From: Chiua virens
Lineage: Eukaryota > Basidiomycota > Agaricomycetes > Boletales > Boletaceae
Length of the DNA stretch: 64,000 nucleotides
NCBI GenBank assembly: GCA_019787685.1
Contig: JAHNUO010000004.1
Coordinates: forward strand, 1,674,001 to 1,738,000
Reading direction: 5' to 3'
Positions 34,593 to 45,207 of this stretch are shown here, one piece after another (position 1 is the stretch's first letter; each line of letters begins with the position of its first letter). A program made the translations under genes and the position numbers. The notes under the pieces were generated by a model, which was given only the letters and a program-made list of their open reading frames with translations, was not told the DNA's origin and did not search any database.

Positions 34593-37500
34593 TCAAACGA
34601 GGATGGTCCGCGACAACCTCCTCGAGATCGTCTTTCCAGGGACCATGGCCTTGATCGCGCGATGTACAAAAGTACGCCTGCTTTCGTCCTTGCATGTGGG
34701 GGGAGAACTTGTGGTCGAGCCTTGACCAGCAGTGATAAACCCAAATTCATTTATGGTCGTCGAACGTCTCCAAGCGTCTTCGCTAGAGACGGGCTGGGGC
34801 ATTGGGCGCTTGCCCGCTCCGAATACACCAAATCCACGGGCGTGACCAGGCTTGGCTTGTTCTGTGGTGCTCACCGTGTTGTGCACGGGTTTGATATTGT
34901 CTGACTGGTAACCTTTCCCCACGCGTTTGACTCCGGACGTGGCCATGAGGAATCGGTCGTAAACACCTTCCAGGTGGCGCCTGCTGGAAGTATTCAGCTC
35001 GCCCGACTTGCGCGGCGGATGAAGTTCGACGTGGTAAGGGGAGGGATTCAAGTCATTGCCTTGAAAAATAGAAGGGCCGCAGGTTATTCCGGATGTCGTG
35101 GAATCTTCTGTGAACCTTGGCGACAAGGGAGGTGCGACGAAGAGGCTCCTGTCAAGAACGGCCGACAACCTTAATGGGGGAGAGGACACAGGAGCTGTAA
35201 AACTTCATCAATGGTCGATACTGGGTGAACTTGTGCAGCGACGCTTACCCCTATGGAGCTCCAACTCCAATTTCGCTACGTCCTGAATATGTCTGTCCAA
35301 GTTACTCTGAGACTTGGACTTCTCCCTCCGCTTCGATGGGCTAGCGTCGACGAAGTCCGTCCTCGCTGGACCAGCCTTCCCTTCCGTAGGTGTCCCGGTT
35401 GAGATTGTTGCGCGGCGTCGGCGAGGAGTTTGCATAGGCACACTGATCGAAGGGAACACAGGTACCGAAGACTTTGATGTATGGACATATGAAAAGGACA
35501 CACTCGCATCCGCACCACGCGATGGTGCTGGCGAAAGTGGTGCATCCGGACCCGTAGGCTCAGCGAAAATTTCGTTGGCTGCAAGGAGGCGTCTTTGGAG
35601 ACGGGACGAGCGACTCACAACGAGCGCGTTACTACTATTGCTTTGGATTGCAGGCATCGAATTGTTCAGTGTACCGTAGTGCAATGATGAAGAACGGGAG
35701 ACTGGTGCGATCGGAAGTGGAGCAGGAGGCGTAATGCTCGTGGAAGCAAAGTTCTGACAGGTTTCCTCAACTACCTCTGTTTCCCAACGAATCAACAAAT
35801 CGTTTCATCGAACGATGTGAGGACTTACTTTCGACGCTTTGGATCCATAAATTCATACGGTCAGCTGCGACCTCATGTTCGGGGCGAATGTTCTCCCAAC
35901 TAAATCTTCCCTCTTCGCCAGACCTTCTCTGCTCAAAATCGATAGGTTCAGGAGAGGAACACCACACCGGTGTATTGCGGCCAGTGAGCTGGGCGAGGGT
36001 AGAAGACTTGCAGAAGCGCACGCCCTTGTCTGAGGACCATGCATAAGAGTCGAGGAAGATAGAAAATAAGATGCCTACCAATGGAAGCTTTCACGCTATG
36101 TTTCAGCGAGCTCAATCCCAACTCGAGGTGTCTGGGAACCTCCACCGGCAACCCAATGTCAGTCACGGTGTCTTGACCTACTTCAGACGGCCGCTTCACT
36201 GTGGTTTGACCAAGTGCAGTGATAGACCCGTTGCGCGGCTTTAGTATTTGAGCTGACGCGCGGACGCCGATCTTGGCGACCTCAATTTCACCCCTCTCCA
36301 TTTTCGACGAATTAGAAGATATCGTGGTTACCGTTTGTATGCTGGCGGGTCGTTGAAGATCAATATTCACTTCTTTCCTCGTCTGGACTTCAATAGGAAT
36401 GTTGCGCTTGGCTTGAGCAGAGGCGACCTCGGCGGCAACCTCAGCCTCTACTCCGGAGTCATCGTCAGACATATCCGAACCAGTGCTTGTCCGAGTGAGG
36501 ATGGTGGAGCCATGATCACCGTGACCCTCAGTGCTCGTATCAGCCAACCTATTCATCTCTCTCAATCTCTCCCAATCCATCATCCTGTCCCTAACACTTC
36601 CCCTCGTGACCGTTGCCGCACCGGACAAGTTTATTGCCAACGAGGTTGTAGTCGTATCTGTCTTGGAACTAAGAGGAATGGCGGCGGAAACTTTGCTGGG
36701 GGTACGTGTGTCCTTGCGAGAAGGAACGTGCGAGGACGAGCCACGGTTCTCCTTGTTCTCCTTCTGTGCAGTTATACGGGTCTTGGTATTCTCCTTTCTC
36801 CTATCCCTTTTCTCCCCGTCATGCCTCGTTGGACGTCCGACACCATGTGCACCGAGATCGACATTCCGAGCGAAACCTGTAAGATCTGCGAGTACGCCAA
36901 CACGTCGGCGAGTCCGGGGTGGCTTTCCAGACAATTGATTCGAGACCGACGGCTGCTGGGAAGTTTGGATTGTGTGGGAAAGAGTCTGCGTAGGTGTTTT
37001 CGGAACTTTCCGCGGAGTGACCAAGTGAGAGGGCAGGTGCGTGCGGGGGGGTTTCTCCTCGGTGATCATCTCTTGTCCAGAAGAAATGGACCAGTCCTTC
37101 CTAACGGCAGATACCGAAGTGACGCGTGATGAGGGTTGTCGAGGTCCGATGGGATGCCTTAAGGGGGAATTCGAGCTGAGTGATATCAAAGTTGGTGTTC
37201 TACGCGGGCTGGCGCTCTCCAGCCTTATGTGAGCAGGGGTAGAATTCGTTTCGTTGGATACCGTCTCCAGAACGATTTGACATTGAGGTCTGACGATAGG
37301 TGAGGCTTGAACAGTTGAAAGTTTTCTTGTGCGTGCCGCAGCAGAGATACCGGGTGGTGAGCATAATCTAGGTTGTGAAGTTGAGCGCGAGTGAGTCCTT
37401 GGTCGCGCTCCAGATGAAACGAGAACAGGAGACGCTGGTTCCGAGGTAGTACAGCAGTTCGACGCTGTTGATGTTTCTCCTGGCGAATCGGGTATCCGGA

Positions 37501-39072
37501 TTTGGGATGCTGACGGTGTTCGCAAAGCAACTCTGGGCGTGGATTCCTGCCTTGACGATGACCGTGAATTAGTGCCCAATCCAGATGCGGACCGTGATGC
37601 GGACTCTGCCCTGGATGGGGGTCGTGATGGAAAGAATCGTGCCGTGGATCTTGATGCTGACCATGGGAGAGATGTGTCAAGAATACGTGATAATGGTTTC
37701 ATCTCTTTCTCTCTGAAGGAGTCTCTGAATGGGTTGAGTAACGATGGTGTCCGGGCTTCCGCAAGAGATGGGACCGCTGCCGATGCAGATTTCCCTGCGA
37801 AATGTATTTTAACAGAAGACAATAGTGATATCACTATGAACGTACTGTGTGCATGGGGCGGAGCTGGGGTCATGTCCCAATAAGCGTCCCCTATCATCTC
37901 CAAAGCAGTACATCGCAGGTCGGCATCAGGAACGATCATGCGTTTCAAAAAACGTTCGACCGACTGGGATAAGGAAAATGTCCCAACCCATTTCCCCCGC
38001 ATCTAGGTGAAAACGTTAGAGGCAGTCTCAAAGCGGGAATACTAGGCTCGTACAGTCCGATGCCAATACCTCTCCAAGTCTTCCTTCTTCTCAAAAACCT
38101 CGCCTTCCTCGTGCTCAAACGGGGTGCGTCCGACGAGGATTTCGAAGAAAGTTATCCCAAGAGACCAAATGTCGGATTTTCTGGTGTCATGAGGAAGTCC
38201 TCGAGCACGCTCAGGGGAAAGGTACTGAAGGGACGTCTATGTGAGCCAAAGAAAAGTAGATAAATTATGACATACCTCGGGTGTGCCATAAGTCAGGTTA
38301 CTGTGGAAAGCTTTGGGAGAACTAAGATCATATTTCTCAGCGAAACCGAAATCGACAAGAACAGGGATATTGGCGCGGGAAAGGAGGATATTAGCCGGCC
38401 TAAGGAAAGGGAGTAGAGCATGACTAAATCTTCGAGATATATAAAGATGTTGGACGTACTTGATATCGTTGTGCACAACACCCCTAGAATGTAGGAAGTG
38501 AACACCTGAAAGGAGTGATTTGAACCACTCCTTTGCGCGGGGCTCTGATACCTCTACAGGAACCAGGGTGGGAAGGTGTGCCCTAACAAGACAGGGTGAG
38601 TTGAAGGACTGAAAACAGGGACGGATACCGTGACCAACATCGTGATGAGCGCATAGGAAGGGGTTATGATGAATGAATGAAAAGGGACGATGGATGGATG
38701 AGGGTCGTTCTTGAATGATCTAACGATTTTCATTTCGTTCCATCTAGCATGTGTGCGCATGTCAGTTGAGCTGAACGGACTCGGAGATCGAACGTGTGAC
38801 GTACAAGGATCGTACTCTGGCAGCGGTGGTGGACGTCTTGGAACGGTGAACGAGCTTCACCGCGACCTCTATATCCTTGACTTTGCCAGAGGAAGACTTT
38901 GGACGACAGAGCCATACGCTGCCCCAGTTTCCAAACCCAATCTGAAGCGAATAGGGTGAGCAGGGGAGAAAGAGAGAAAGAAAGCGCGTACTTCTTTAAC
39001 AAACTGAAGGCGTTCTGCAAGGAGGTGATCAGAGAGAGAGAAGACGTCGGATACTTCTGTGGGGGAGTCCAT
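34593..39072 (-). CDS. Ser/Thr protein kinase with a long disordered C-terminal tail
   Basis: The start [20 protein letters not shown] (39072) splices to [20 protein letters not shown], the glycine-rich loop. VAVKLVHRS carries the ATP-anchoring Lys. [20 protein letters not shown] is helix C. The catalytic loop is VVHNDIK, then an intron, then [20 protein letters not shown] is the metal-binding [23 protein letters not shown] is the activation segment end. [20 protein letters not shown] closes the domain near 37900. A Ser/Thr/Arg-rich tail of roughly 1,000 residues then runs through 37900-34593, with introns, and ends [13 protein letters not shown]. The catalytic loop has HND, not HRD, so it lacks the usual Arg. 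The tail has no recognised domain. I do not know the kinase subfamily; it belongs to a group I recall from agaricomycetes. Exon edges in the tail are inferred. Confidence 0.8.
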
Positions 39073-39687
39073 GATGATCGTGGATTCCCGAGTGCGGGTG
39101 TTCGGGTATTAGAACGCTGCAAGGGGTGAACAGTACAAGTACAGTGTAGAAAGATAAGAACCAAGATGCAAGAAGGGAGGACCACCAAAACGCAACTCGG
39201 CTCACTTTGAGCCTGCTTGTAACTGATGTCTTTCTCGACCCCTACTTCATACTCGAACAAGGTACAAATACGGGTAAACAACGCGTACCTTGCGTGGGAA
39301 AAACGCGTCCGGTGTCGAGACCACGAGGACAACATGCACATCACACGTTGCACGTCCTCCACGCTCAAAACCCGCGTCGGACTTGTTTGCTGCCACGACT
39401 AGTTCCAAGTCGGCCATTCGAACTCCATATTTTACGACAGCAATATCGCACTGTAACCGAGAACCGTATTCATCGTTGCGAGGGCAACCTGCAGATCTGA
39501 GAATGATGAATGTTTCAACGTTTTGATGCCCGGACCTGATTTCAAGAATATTGAACTATATGATAAGACATCTATGATCTATTGTGTACCGTGACGAAGC
39601 GCCGAAAGGCTGTGGCCGTGGTAATGTTCATTACTCAGTAAGTTGAGACTACCATTGGACTTGATCAGTACCAGAGCCATACTACAT
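39073..39687. promoter_or_regulatory. Divergent intergenic region between kinase and thioesterase genes
   Basis: 615 bp hold the 5' regions of two divergent genes. Short ORFs on both strands have no signature. No clear core promoter motif was found. Confidence 0.45.
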
Positions 39688-40931
39688 ATGTCACCGCTCG
39701 CACAGGCTCTGCAAGTCTCGCTTCAATCACAAGATCGTGACGGTACTTTCTATTATCGTTGCGAGCTTGAACCGAGTTGGACCGTTGGAGCGTGAGTAGC
39801 CCCACTGTATTTTGGCGCTTAATGTGGTAACCCTTGCTATTATTCAGTGTCCCCCAGGGAGGTGAGGAGTCCCGGGTCTCATAATACCACTCAAGACTCA
39901 CCGAATTTGTTAGGCTACTCTTTGGGCGTCATTGTCGAGGCCTGCATTCGGCACCAGTCCGACTCCTCTCATCCAGATCCTATCCACGTCAGCGCACAAT
40001 TCCTTCGCGCAGCTCATTTTGGGGCCGGCCAAGTTCAGGTGAAGCGGCTGAAATCCGGCAAGACTTTCACCAATCTTCTTGCAGAACTCGTGCAATTGGT
40101 CGGTAGTCCGTTCCCCTGGCTTTACCCTCCCTATCCTTCTTTCCCGCAATTGATATATCACAAATCTTAAGGGGTCGACGAAGATCACTGCTCATCTGAT
40201 CTTCGGTGACCTTTCTCCATCGCAGCCTGGACAGGGACAAAAGGTTCTCGCGCCGCCGTCTCCTTATGCCCGCCGGGTTCCACTATACTCGCACCCGAGC
40301 ACTGTGTCTTACGATGCCGTAAAACCGCCGTGGGCAAGAAAGATGGACATTCAGATGTCTGTAGATGCTGTCCTACTAAGCCACAATGACCCAAGAAGTC
40401 CAACGAGGACGACCGCCGAATCGGTTGGAGGAGGCGGTACCGAGTGGGGCGCTTGGTGGGAACTGCTACAGAAGGATGATAAACTCACAGCCTCATCCAT
40501 GCCATTCTTCTGTGATTCGATCTCCAACATGCCAGCTTTGCTCCCCGAGAGCGAGCCGGGCAGCGCGTGCGGGAAGCACAGGTCAGCACGGTTTCAAACA
40601 CACGTATCATATCAATGACCAAAATACCTCTTATAGGTGGTACGCTACCATTGCCATGACAGTTGAATTCAAAGCCAGGATACCATCATCCCTCAAACAT
40701 TCAACTCGCACGGTTGGTGTATACTGCGAATCGAGGTTCCAAAACGACCCCGAGGGACGTCACAACGAAAGAGTGGAAGTATGGACAGCACCTTCTGAAA
40801 TTGGTCAAGGTCATGTCGTTGAAGGATGGAGGGATCATCAATATTGCATCGCTGTGGCCGATCAAATGGCGTTGATGTTGCCCGTGGAGACGAACGTACG
40901 GTTGGGCTCCAAGGGTTCTGCAAAACTTTGA
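39688..40931 (+). CDS. Acyl-CoA thioesterase-like protein (hotdog fold, 4HBT_3/TesB-like)
   Basis: Probably hydrolyses acyl-CoA thioesters; substrate unknown. The start is ATG 39688 (MSPLAQALQVSLQSQDRDG), ending exon 1 in PSWTVGA. It joins VPQGG and, across a second intron, GYSLGVIVEACIRHQ, giving the GAVPxGGY motif of the family. SHPDPIHVSAQFLRAAHFGA, QVKRLKSGKTFTNLLAELVQ and, after another intron, STKITAHLIFGDLSPSQPGQ complete the first hotdog. The second hotdog has WYATIAMTVEFKARIPSSL, VGVYCESRFQNDPEGRHNER and IAVADQMALMLPV. The stop is at 40929-40931. All introns splice in phase, and length is normal. It lies divergent to the kinase. Confidence 0.82.
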
Positions 40932-41879
40932 ACGGCGTTATTCTCTGTTCTTCGTATCTATCCGCAACCGGGCTCAGACGTTGCCGATCCATGGTATCTT
41001 TATCACCTGTGAGTCACTTCACAGAGCATTCTCTCCCAGGCCACTTTCATTGATCAACTTCCCCTTGGATCCCTTGATAGAGATTATATTTATGTTCTCG
41101 TTGAGAAGAACCAAGATGCACCAGCACCGGTTGTCTTTGTCATTGCATTCGTGTGCTGTGAGAGTGTGCGCACGACCATACAAGCTAACTCCGGGAAATT
41201 CCGGTGGGTTCCTTGGGCGAGCTAGCGTCGCGCTGGCTTGAACCCCTAATTAGGAACTAAAGGAATTGCTGTTCTCCATTCGACAGTGAGATAAGACACA
41301 TAAATGTCCCAGTTGCAGAGGCCGACGGCCCCAGTCCGACTAGTGCGCATCGCGGCACACTATTCCTTTCCGAACCTACGCAGCACCACCGTCCGTCATC
41401 GAGAGCGTGGTACTATCTTTTTCGCGACTTTCAAATATAAGGGATGCGCAATGCAATGTTTGCCACAAGGCCTGGTGACTCCCCTCACGAATGCCTGTCC
41501 TCCGATCGCAAGTTAATCCTTTGCGTATCATCCAGTCCTCGGCGAACACCTCCCAACTGAGTAAACTGTCACTTGGCATTGACTTCCCACCGACGGTTAA
41601 GTTTCACGATCCCGCGGATTGACGTGTCTTCTATTCTCAGGCAACTTTCTCCGGTTCTACTGCTTGACATATAGACAATGATAGAGTCCATTTCGAGCTC
41701 GTTCTGGGACATGCTATCAGTTCCGGTTCCCACTCTCCCCACAAGTGATATGCGCCGGCTATTGGCAGCATTGAGGCCGTTCAAGATGCGGTGTTTCTCA
41801 GAAGCCCTATAAAGGTGTCTCTCCTCGAGACGAGAGATCCTCACCCTTTTTCCTTGCTCTGCTAACTTCCGCACAATCA
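40932..41879 (+). other. Mostly noncoding; possible unassigned exon pair at about 40945-41224
   Basis: One plus-strand frame reads YPQPGSDVADPWYLYHL near 40957-41010. It then meets a good donor (GTGAGT, 41009) and an acceptor (CTCCCAG, ending at 41040). After that it reads TFIDQLPLGSLDRDYIYVLV and stays open to a TAG at about 41224. I do not recognise the product. It could be the 3' end of a lost gene. The rest, to 41879, shows nothing. Confidence 0.3.
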
Positions 41880-43636
41880 TGTCCAGATACGTCGTATTCA
41901 ATTCTATTCCCTTCGCAACCCGTTTGCGAACCGCGTATGGTGGGAGGGAATTCCTTGAGTGTGATCGCAAGCGCGCAGCCAAGTTTCTCGCTGGTCTTTC
42001 CCCGCATGGACCTGCCATCCGTAACCGCTATGGAATGAAGACCACTGCTAGCACCACTGGCAAAGACAGCATCGACGTGACAGACGCAGGCGAGTTCGAT
42101 TTGATGCTGGCTTGGACATACACTGATCATTGCCTGTAGGTGTGACATATACAATTTCCGTCGGCGTTGGCAGTCCAGCAACCAAATACGACCTCCTCAT
42201 TGACACCGGTAAGCCCCGCTTTGTATTAGCCATTTGTCAACCATCTCAATAATACCTCGTAGGGAGCTCAAACACCTGGGTTGGCGCAAACACGCCATAC
42301 AACCCCACGAGCACTAGCCAGGACACCGGTAACACTGTCGTAGGTTCACTCCATCCTAAGGAAATTGTACTGGCATTGATCTGATTATGTCTGGCCGCAG
42401 AACGTCAGTTACGGTTCTGGAACGATGTCTGGAGAAGAATGTGTGCATCTTATTTTTGCTTGCACGAATATAAGGAAGCTCATGGTATTCCAGATACGGA
42501 CCTGGTGGCCCTGAGTGACACCCTCGTCATTCAGAACCAGTCAATTGGAGTTGCACAGTCTGCTCAAGGTTTCAACGACGTAGACGGCATAATGGGGTGA
42601 GTGCCGGCAGGGCTCAAGCCGTGCATAATGTATTGACGAGCAATTTCAGTGTGGGCCCCGTTGATCTCACAGAAGGCACGGTTTCGAACACAGGACTGGT
42701 GCCGACGGTCACGGATAACCTATATGCTCAAGGAACAATCCCTGCAGACATGTTGGGCATTTCTTACGAGCCCTCGTCGACTACCGGCGTCCCAAATGGC
42801 ATTCTTACCTTTGGAGGGGCCGACAGTGGCAGGTAAGTTTTATCCCGGTGTCGTTTTATCAACCGAAATTCACTACGAACTTCAGGTATACCGGAGACCT
42901 CAATTACGTGCCGATCACAACCGCCTCTCCTGCATCGAACGTAAGCGGATTTATTATAATGACAAACAATGATCTATGTTCTAAGCGCGTATGCCATTAT
43001 AGTATTGGGGAATCGACCAGTCGGTGACTTACGGAGACAACACCACCCTCCTCGACACCACATCTGGCATTGTTGATACCGGTACCACACTCTTACTCCT
43101 CGCCACGGAAGCCTTCCAGGCGTACCAACAGGCAACGGGTGCAACTACAGATGAGTGAGTGCCAGTGATTCTCGCTATCACGACCACTCACATGTATGGA
43201 GAATAGGACAACCGGTTTGCTCACCATCACAGAGGAGCAGTACAGTCAACTACAGAACATGTACTTTAACATCGGCGGCGTACGTCTCGATCTCCCTCTC
43301 CCTCCAATAGGAATTCACCAATGGACATTCTGACAGGTCACTTACATACTAACGCCCAACGCCCAAATCTGGCCCCGCGCACTCAACTCTGTGCTCGGGG
43401 GCCAAGAGGGTCAAATCTATCTCATCACTTCAGACCTCGGCTCTAACATCGGATCTGGTCTCGACTTTATCAGTACGTCGTTTTGCGATATCCAGCACAG
43501 GGACACCCTTTTGCTGACGTGGGTCAATACAACAGACGGGTTTGGATGGTTGCAACGCTTCTACTCGGCGTTTGATACGGCCAACGCCCAAGTTGGGCTT
43601 GCCACCACTCCGTTCACGGACGCAGAGACCAACTAG
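41880..43636 (+). CDS. A1-family aspartic protease (polyporopepsin-like)
   Basis: A pepsin-fold endopeptidase, normally secreted by wood- and litter-decay fungi. The N-terminal prosegment reads FLECDRKRAAKFLAGLSPH. The mature enzyme begins near VTYTISVGVGSPATKYDLL. The first catalytic motif is LIDTG, an intron, then SSNTWVGANTPYNP. NVSYGSGTMSGEEY, the flap-region equivalent, follows. LYAQGTIPADMLGISYEPSS and NGILTFGGADSG come before the second catalytic motif, SGIVDTGTTLLLLATEAFQA. The C-terminus has ALNSVLGGQEGQIYLITSDL and GFGWLQRFYSAFDTANAQVG; stop at 43634-43636. Eight or nine short introns occur, one with a GC donor (42090-42139). No signal peptide is visible after ATG 41880, so an upstream first exon is probably missing from this model. 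Confidence 0.88.
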
Positions 43637-43924
43637 AGACATAGTAATTAGACCGTGACTGTACCATGTACTAGTACACAAGGACTATCGATTAAAAATT
43701 GGCAGTGAATTTTTCGGATATCACTTCGTCCCTTGCGCCACAACCGCCTTGTGAAGATCTGTGAGAAGCGTGGGAGCGTGTCTCATGCTCATGATATTAA
43801 CCGTTTCAATTACATACCTAAGAGTCTGTTCGGCATTGCCAAATGTTGACAATACTTGTGATTGACATTGTTTGGTTTATTGCGGATACTGTGGCTTGTG
43901 TTCCGTCTTTGTAGCGGAGACTGA

Positions 43925-44460
43925 ATGCCAGCAAACCTACGACCCCCACATACAATGATGCTTGCAACTGATCACTATCTCAAACAAGTCGAAGCACATC
44001 GCCAGCGTGTCTGCACTCAACTTCTACACCTAGTCAAGATCCTCACCAAGACATCAGAGATTATGGCAGAGGAACATCGATCAACAGCTTCGAGGGCAAG
44101 GTGGAGTGATCCTGAGATCACTGCGATGGTTGACTACCTCCATGAACATCACTTGGAAGGTGCTCAGGGGGGTAAATTCAAACAAAGTACTTTTAATGCT
44201 GCAGCAGTGCATATCCAGCCGCTCCTGGTGAGCAGTAAGGCCAAGGATGGTAGTAGTGTCAAGACAAAATTCTCCCAGGTATGTGTGCTACATTTTGATG
44301 CTACGGATTGAACTAACGACACTTTATAGCTCAGGGCAACCTATTCGCTGATTGCTTCTTGGCGCAACATGTCAGGAGTGCACTGGGACAACGAGAGAGG
44401 TGTGAATATTGAGGGGGCTGCAGCCCACACAGTTTTTAATGAATATGTCGCTCGAAAGGT
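43925..44460 (+). pseudogene. Myb/SANT-like DNA-binding domain gene, interrupted by retrotransposons
   Basis: Exon text includes RARWSDPEITAMVDYLHEHH, GKFKQSTFNAAAVHIQPLL and KTKFSQ. An intron (from about 44280 to 44330) follows, then LRATYSLIASWRNMSGVHWD and AAAHTVFNEYVARK. This is the Myb/SANT-like domain common in fungal PIF/Harbinger-type transposon proteins and domesticated relatives. A donor GTATGT follows at 44459, and its intron contains the GTACT target site at 44489-44493 of the outer Ty3/Gypsy element. On the far side (59816-59834) the remaining intron text CAATTACTTCACCTAG and 3 nt more are seen before a third element starts. The start codon could be 43925 or the Met at 44062. The rest of the gene is not in the window. 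Confidence 0.65.
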
Positions 44461-44493
44461 ATGTTTCTGAGTCGCTCAATGATAATTTGTACT

Positions 44494-45165
44494 TGTTACG
44501 ATAGTTCCGGGTAGGACCTAGCGTAGCCGCAAAAGCGCCAAGTACCAAGTGGCTGCGATAACTCAAACAACCACCACTTGATACGTGGTGCGCTGAAGAG
44601 TCGGTCAAGGGTTTCTGGTCAGCGGATTGCTACCAGAGAGACGAAGGAAGACTCAGGCGTTGCTGAGAATTGTCCGGTTGGGAATCTATACCCGAGGGAC
44701 GGTCAAGTGTCGAGTGGTCACAGGGAGGGGTCCGAGTGGAGCAGAGATACTCAGCTAGTATTGCGGAGATCAAGACTAGGGTACAGGAGTATCGCTGCGA
44801 GGTATTTATACTACTGAAACTGCGCACGGACCAAGTAACTAAAAAGGGTAGGCCGGAAGAGCGGAAGGGTTAAAGGCCAAAAGGAGTGCGCAGTAAACTA
44901 AAGAGGAAATCGTACGATGCGAAGGCAACGGACGATGACGAAAGCGAAATGACAAATGCGAAGCCATCGGATGATGACGAGAAGAGAATGAGTAAGTGCG
45001 ATGCCATCGGGCGATGACGAGAAAGGAGAAACGTAAGCAACCGGGTGAGGCCGGTGCGGAGTTACAAAGTGAAAGGGAGAGCGAGTACGGATGAACGTAC
45101 GAGGATACCTAGGTATCGAGTGTAGTGAAGAAGTACAAGTGAAACGAAAGAAAGAAATTGTAACA
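44494..45165 (-). repeat. 3' LTR of the outer element
   Basis: 672 bp with TGTTAC/GTAACA ends. It contains TATTTATA at 44803-44810 (a TATA box on the minus strand). Downstream of it on the minus strand is TAGTCTTGATCT (44767-44778), the predicted RNA 5' end. A 3-fold imperfect ~40-bp tandem repeat spans about 44919-45037. The adjoining internal sequence is CTCCGGGGGTAA on the minus strand, the likely polypurine primer of plus-strand synthesis. Confidence 0.88.
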
Positions 45166-45207
45166 TTACCCCCGGAGTACGATCAAAGCATCAGGCGAAG
45201 ATCATCT

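Noticed and set aside
41569..42181. Minus-strand ORFs overlapping the start of the aspartic protease
   Set aside because: Antisense to real exons, and no signature.
44578..44873. Short ORFs inside the LTRs
   Set aside because: Not conserved in frame between the 672- and 721-bp LTRs, and they overlap promoter and repeat sequence.
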